Position numbers and translations under genes: made by a program. From contig BCLD01000023.1 of NCBI GenBank assembly GCA_001600875.1, forward strand, positions 239,133 to 303,132: a stretch of DNA of 64,000 nt. The letters are read 5' to 3'. Origin of the DNA: Solicoccozyma terricola. Its lineage: Eukaryota; Basidiomycota; Tremellomycetes; Filobasidiales; Piskurozymaceae. A model generated the notes under the pieces. The model made no database searches. It was given only the letters and a program-made list of their open reading frames with translations, and was not told where the DNA came from. Position 1 is the first letter of the stretch; each line of letters begins with the position of its first letter. This document shows, in pieces, positions 60,001 to 64,000 of this stretch.

Positions 60001-60634
60001 CAGTCTCTAATCTTCCAAGTTCTGATGAAGCATACTCTATTCTTCACTCTTTCTGGGGAAGATCGAAGAAATGTTTGGACTTGCGAGGGAATCTCAGATA
60101 CAATGGAAACCGGGTTCAGCTGTGAGTGTGTGTGACCCTACTCACAAACACCCACCACGGGTCACTGATGATATTCCTACTTTGCTCAGTTACGACTGCA
60201 ATGGCACTGGAGCTCAGAAATGGGTGCTCAGTGATTACGGACCTACGAAGATTAGGTTGTGGGGTACAAATTATTGTCTTGATGCAGGATCGAGTGAGTT
60301 CCGAAGTCGCTTCGACATCTGCAACCCAGACTTAACCCACTATGATTGACAGATCCTGCAAGTGGCACGCGAATGAAGGTGAGACGCCATCCTCAAAGCA
60401 ACGGAAACATCCTGCTGACACTTTTTCTTTTTTCTTTTTTCGCAGATCTGGCAATGCTACGACGATCTTCCTCAACAAGAATGGTGGTACACCGGAGACA
60501 GAAGGATTGCCGTTACTGGGCAAGGACAATGTCTGGATCTCAGGGATGCCAACGTCTCAAAAGGGAGAGTCCAAACCTGGCTGTGTACTGATTTGGACGA
60601 TAACCAAGTCTGGACGAGAGAGAATGGCATCTGA
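57060..60634 (+). CDS. Secreted M43-type metalloprotease with C-terminal ricin-B lectin
   Basis: Start ATG 57060 gives a signal peptide (MLAHTLFPAGLLFISIAVAI). About ten small introns follow. The N-terminal part is Ser/Thr rich, then Cys-rich (TGFTCDCTDSQPYTG, VCSPTCPDCGPY), with a propeptide-like basic stretch (KKRHARSPHTKRD). The catalytic part has NVVTGNCTT, a DAWNTHNIFF segment and the zinc site HESGHWLNLQHTHDH (HExxHxxxxxH, split by an intron after HESG at about 58872). It also has a Cys-containing loop and the Met-turn NIMSYS, typical of pappalysin-like M43 (MEP1-type) proteases. After KICSKPYTTGQ come a Ser/Pro linker with two 27-residue repeats and a beta-trefoil. Its three QxW motifs (GAQKW, PQQEW, DNQVW) and CLDL/CLDA/CLDL strands mark a ricin-B/CBM13 lectin. 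TGA at 60632-60634. Likely an extracellular protease targeted to glycans. Confidence 0.9.
59781..59942 (+). repeat. 81-bp tandem repeat in the protease linker
   Basis: Two copies (59781-59861, 59862-59942) start GTCGTATCACCAAGCGTCTC and encode a 27-residue Ser/Thr/Pro/Gly unit (VVSPSVSQSS...). Differences are few, so the duplication is recent. It sits between the protease and lectin domains. Confidence 0.85.
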
Positions 60635-61235
60635 AAGTTGGATATTTTGAAGAGTGTCGGCAATTACTTTACCTTCTGCTCGCAGTAGCTAGTCTCAATC
60701 GATATAATGGATGGTTCTGAATAGTTTACCACCTTGTCGGAATCGTCTTCCAAGGGGATTTCTGAAAGCATTGTCTCATGCTGCTCACTACGACCTTGAT
60801 GGGTTATGGTGCGGGTCATGAGACGAGAGGCTGAGTATCGCTGGCTGGCACTGTGAGGTCTTTCAAGACTGGTATATCACGACTGGTATCTCTCGACTTT
60901 TCCTGGTGGCGGGATGGGATAGCTAGGAGGAGGAGCACCCCAGCGATAAGAGGATGAATGGCAGAAGTTGGTGTGGTTGCCTCGGAAACGGCGGACACTT
61001 TGGGGAACATACGCACACACAGTCCTCAACCACTACCTAGATGGCCCTACCCCTAGCCCTGTAGCCCTGTATCCCTGTATCCCTTTACCATGTAGCTACG
61101 CTCCCCCAAGCCAAAGTCACGTGACCCGGTCCCGACAAGCGGGGGGGCGGGGGCGGGGGCGATCTCGACAGCAGTGACAGACGACGACGACGACTGCGAC
61201 GACGACGACGACGACTGTTGCTGCAGCTCGCGATC
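60635..61235. other. Intergenic with G-rich and GAC repeats
   Basis: Promoter region of the transcription factor. It includes an imperfect CCTGTAGC/CCCTGTAT repeat near 61055-61085, a G-rich stretch (61141-61160) and a GAC trinucleotide run (about 61178-61215) just before the ATG. No gene recognised. Confidence 0.5.
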
Positions 61236-64000
61236 ATGTCGGTACCATCTCAGAGGCTACCATCCTGCGCCGAATGCACCAGACTGAAGAAAAAGGCAAG
61301 TCAGTCGGGATTCTACTGGGACTCTATCCGCGTCTGTTTTCCGGGCTGACATGTTGTGAAATCCCAGTGCTCGCGGGTGTGGCCTTGTGATCAATGTGTG
61401 AAAAGAGGATGTGCAAATCTTTGCCCTGATGAGTCGTCCAATCCGTCTCGGTACGTTTTAGCCTGTTCTCGTGTGTTTTGTTTTAATGTCCGACTGTCCT
61501 GATTCAACGCCAAACATTCCTGAGATCAGAATCGGCAAATCAATCGTACAACAAATGGAAGCGTTGAAGGCAGAGAATAAGAGATTATCCGAGACGTTGG
61601 CAAGGTTGTCAATCAATCAGTCCCCCCATCAAGTCGTCAAAGATGTTCTGTTAGGTGTAGGCGATTTTCCTTCCTTTCCGGAAAACACAAACGAACGAAC
61701 GAAACTGACGTTGCTGTCTACATTATCGTGACAATACAGCAAGCAGAGGATTCTGATACGAGACCAGATCCACCACCCCAAGTAATCTCCCAAGAGGTTC
61801 TTTCCGTCGACCACAACAATTTCCAGTCTTGTCACGACGTTTCTGCATCCGATGACACCGATCATTATAATGCACCAGGAACCACCTCCACGTCAACCAC
61901 AGCAATGACAACTGCGGTCGAAAGCTTGTTAATCCTGCATAAAGTCACTTCCGAAGACTTGCCAGAACAGGGTAGCATCGGACATGATGCGGATGCATCA
62001 TCATCATACCTTGGAAGAGGAGCAGGTGCCATGCACTTGTTGGACCAGGAACAGGTCAGGCAGAATCACGAGATGCCCATCTCTGCCCCCCCACTCACAC
62101 TGTTCTCTTCCCCCCCCCCCCCTCCCACAGTCACCACGAGGCCGTTCTCGTGGTCATCTAACCTGCGCCGGAATCCTACCATGGCATTCTGGTTCTGTTT
62201 TGAGTGAAAAAGACATCTCGAATTTCCTTCCAACTGTCGACCTAGCTCGAGATCGCATACGATCCTATTGTGAGTTTCAGGTTTCAGATCCCCCCCCCCC
62301 CCCCGGGCGCGACTTGCTCTCGATACCCCGTGCCGCCCATTTGTTGAATCGAAACACCTGGTCAGATGACGGAGTCGATTGGATGTACCGCCCGATCGAA
62401 GAGAGCACCGCCAATGAAATCCTCGAATCAACTTACGGAACCGGCGATATACAACACCCGTCAAAGGAATCGCATCCACATCAACTTGCGGTCTTGTTGT
62501 TGATGCTCGCTATGGGTCAACGATTTCAGAACCTCGACAACGGCAATGATCGATCGTTCGACTCTCTTGAACTCTCGTCGCGTCTACTCTTTGGGGGTAA
62601 AGACAATGTCATGATAAGACCCACTCACACAGCTTGTCAGGCTTTACATTTGATGATCAGTTTCTTGTTCATCATAGGAGATGAGGACGACTCGAAAGCT
62701 GCTTGGCCCCTGTTGGGGTTACAACTTCGTTTGTGTCAATCCCTCGGGTTGCATAGAGGGAACACGCAAACGAGCAAGTCAGCTTCCTTGTTATGGTGGG
62801 AGTCGTATACCTACGACCTTTTGTGAGTGAAGTGAATCCTCCCCCACCCCCCCCCCCCCCCCCCAACAGACGGCTCAACGTGGCGACTAATGACAGCTCT
62901 GCCCAGCAGACAATCACTCAACTTCGGTCGACCGTACAGCACTCCGATTCACTTTGTCACATGTCCCAAACCACAATCGATTACTACACATGGTTTGGGT
63001 ACATCCACCGAACCCCAAATTCTTGAGGACGCATTCCACAATCTCAAATATGCAATGGCTGAGGTTTTTGGCAAAGTAGCGGATTGCTTGAGCAGTTGTG
63101 AACTTCCGTCGCAACAGACAGTCAACGCCCTCGATCGCGAACTCCGAGACTTGGAAAACAACGCGCCACCTTGGCTCAAGTTTGGCGAATGGGTCTCCTT
63201 CCCAGGGGAGAGAAACACAATACCGCAACGTCACATGGTGGCCTTATTGAAGGACAAAGCTCTGCTGGGTAAGCGTTTCTTGGGCACGCACACTGCAGCC
63301 GCATCCATCATAGCTCATGATTCCTCCTATGACAGCCTTACACCGTCCGCTCTTTGCAAAGGCACTGAAGTGTCTGCCGGAACCGCTGTCGGGCCCATAT
63401 GCAGCTTCCTTTATCGCTTGTATTTCGGCTGCAAGAAGACACACGTCGGTCATGCAATCGATACTCGAGGCATGTGAGTTTAGGGCACATCAGTCGCCCT
63501 CATTGTTCCTACTTTGCTGACGCCGAAAATGTCCTGCGACGACTCAGGTCCAAAGGCAGCCTATAATTGGTGGTTCTTTTCGTTTCATGCCTTTACAGGA
63601 GCTGTCATACAGGCGACGGTTTTGCTATATTCTCCCGGATCAATCATGAAGGATGATGTGAGGTCCAGCTTTGCTTCCTCGATCCGAATCTTCACCACGA
63701 TGGCACCCAGTAGCATATTCGCATCTCGGGCTCTGCCAATTCTCCTCGGACTTCGTTCCAAAATAGAAACGGGTTGCGAAGCCAACTTTATGACGACTGA
63801 TTCCGCAAGGTCATCGGTGTTCAATCACACGAATGCGACGCTCGACTACAATTCTCAGTTGACCGACGTCATGTGGGTGGAGTTTAGTCTCATGGGGGCG
63901 TACTGCGCTAAAATATTCTGCACAGGAACGGTCCATTCCAATCAGATTATATCGGAATGGGAACGACTGACTCTCTTGGTCAGCTGGGAGACGTTCAGCA
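61236..64000 (+). CDS. Zn2Cys6 fungal transcription factor (partial, runs off the window)
   Basis: Start ATG 61236 (MSVPSQRLPS). The zinc cluster CAECTRLKKK|CSRVWPCDQC followed by VKRGCANLC fits C-x2-C-x6-C-x5-C-x2-C-x8-C and is split by a GC-AG intron (61296-61367, donor AAG|GCAAGT). A linker and coiled coil follow (SIVQQMEALKAENKRLSETL), the dimerisation element of these factors. The middle part reads LSEKDISNFLPTVD, HLLNRNTWSDDGVDWMYRP, HQLAVLLLMLAMGQRFQNLD, ACQALHLMISFLFII and LLGLQLRLCQSLGLHRGN, the fungal-specific transcription factor domain. Several introns carry poly-C tracts (62110-62122, 62847-62864); a C15 at 62290-62304 lies in or beside an exon and makes that junction uncertain. 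Coding continues to base 64000 (ISEWERLTLLVSWETFS), so the C-terminus is missing. Regulated genes unknown; the neighbouring secreted protease is one possibility. Confidence 0.85.
62847..62864 (+). repeat. C18 homopolymer in a transcription-factor intron
   Basis: The run directly precedes the acceptor AACAG in the intron that opens GTGAGTGAAG (62823). A C13 run at 62110-62122 also directly precedes an acceptor (CCCACAG). Confidence 0.9.

Noticed and set aside
1..64000. tRNA, rRNA or CRISPR
   Set aside because: No tRNA B-box plus cloverleaf, no rRNA core sequence and no spaced direct-repeat array were seen; the organism is eukaryotic.

Overview
The window is nuclear DNA from a fungus, most likely a basidiomycete yeast of the Tremellomycetes type. 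Genes sit on both strands and are broken by many short introns (mostly 45-110 nt), some of them GC-AG. Exons are often tiny, C-homopolymers of 13-24 nt lie in introns near 3' splice sites, and there are retrotransposon relics. The taxon is inferred from gene style only; no rRNA or tRNA gene was recognised. A few N bases (23.1-24.5 kb) show the consensus is imperfect.

Layout. 1-5.3 kb: no recognisable gene. 5.3-11.2 kb (+): myosin-like motor A with a coiled-coil tail. 11.3-13.6 kb (-): uncharacterised multi-exon gene. 13.8-16.0 kb (+): uncharacterised gene P1. 16-20.3 kb: gene-poor, with a retrotransposon Gag fragment and a solo-LTR-like repeat. 20.3-24.7 kb (+): six-TM aromatic-acid-exporter/FUSC-type membrane protein. 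26.6-29.0 kb (-): TOK1-type two-pore K+ channel. 31.0-32.1 kb (+): DUF4188-like protein. 34.0-36.3 kb (-): low-complexity protein. 36.9-40.4 kb (+): P2, a paralogue of P1. 41.8-45.4 kb (+): myosin-like motor B. 45.7-47.3 kb: repeat copies. 47.6-48.8 kb and 51.4-52.0 kb (-): two members of an unknown family flanking a divergent ubiquitin-protease-like gene (49.0-50.7 kb, +). 53.4-55.7 kb (+): possible PD-(D/E)XK-like protein. 57.1-60.6 kb (+): secreted M43 metalloprotease with a C-terminal ricin-type lectin. 61.2-64.0 kb (+): Zn2Cys6 transcription factor, cut by the window end.

The most striking signal is a duplicated set. Two highly diverged myosin-like motors share all 11 intron positions, including an 11-nt and a 6-nt microexon. 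Both lack IQ motifs and carry an altered P-loop. Each lies close to a member of another paralogous pair (P1/P2). The motors may belong to an expanded, fast-evolving lineage-specific family. Several genes here carry apparent lesions (a frameshift in motor A, in-frame TGAs in two minus-strand genes), so some copies may be decaying or the assembly may hold errors.
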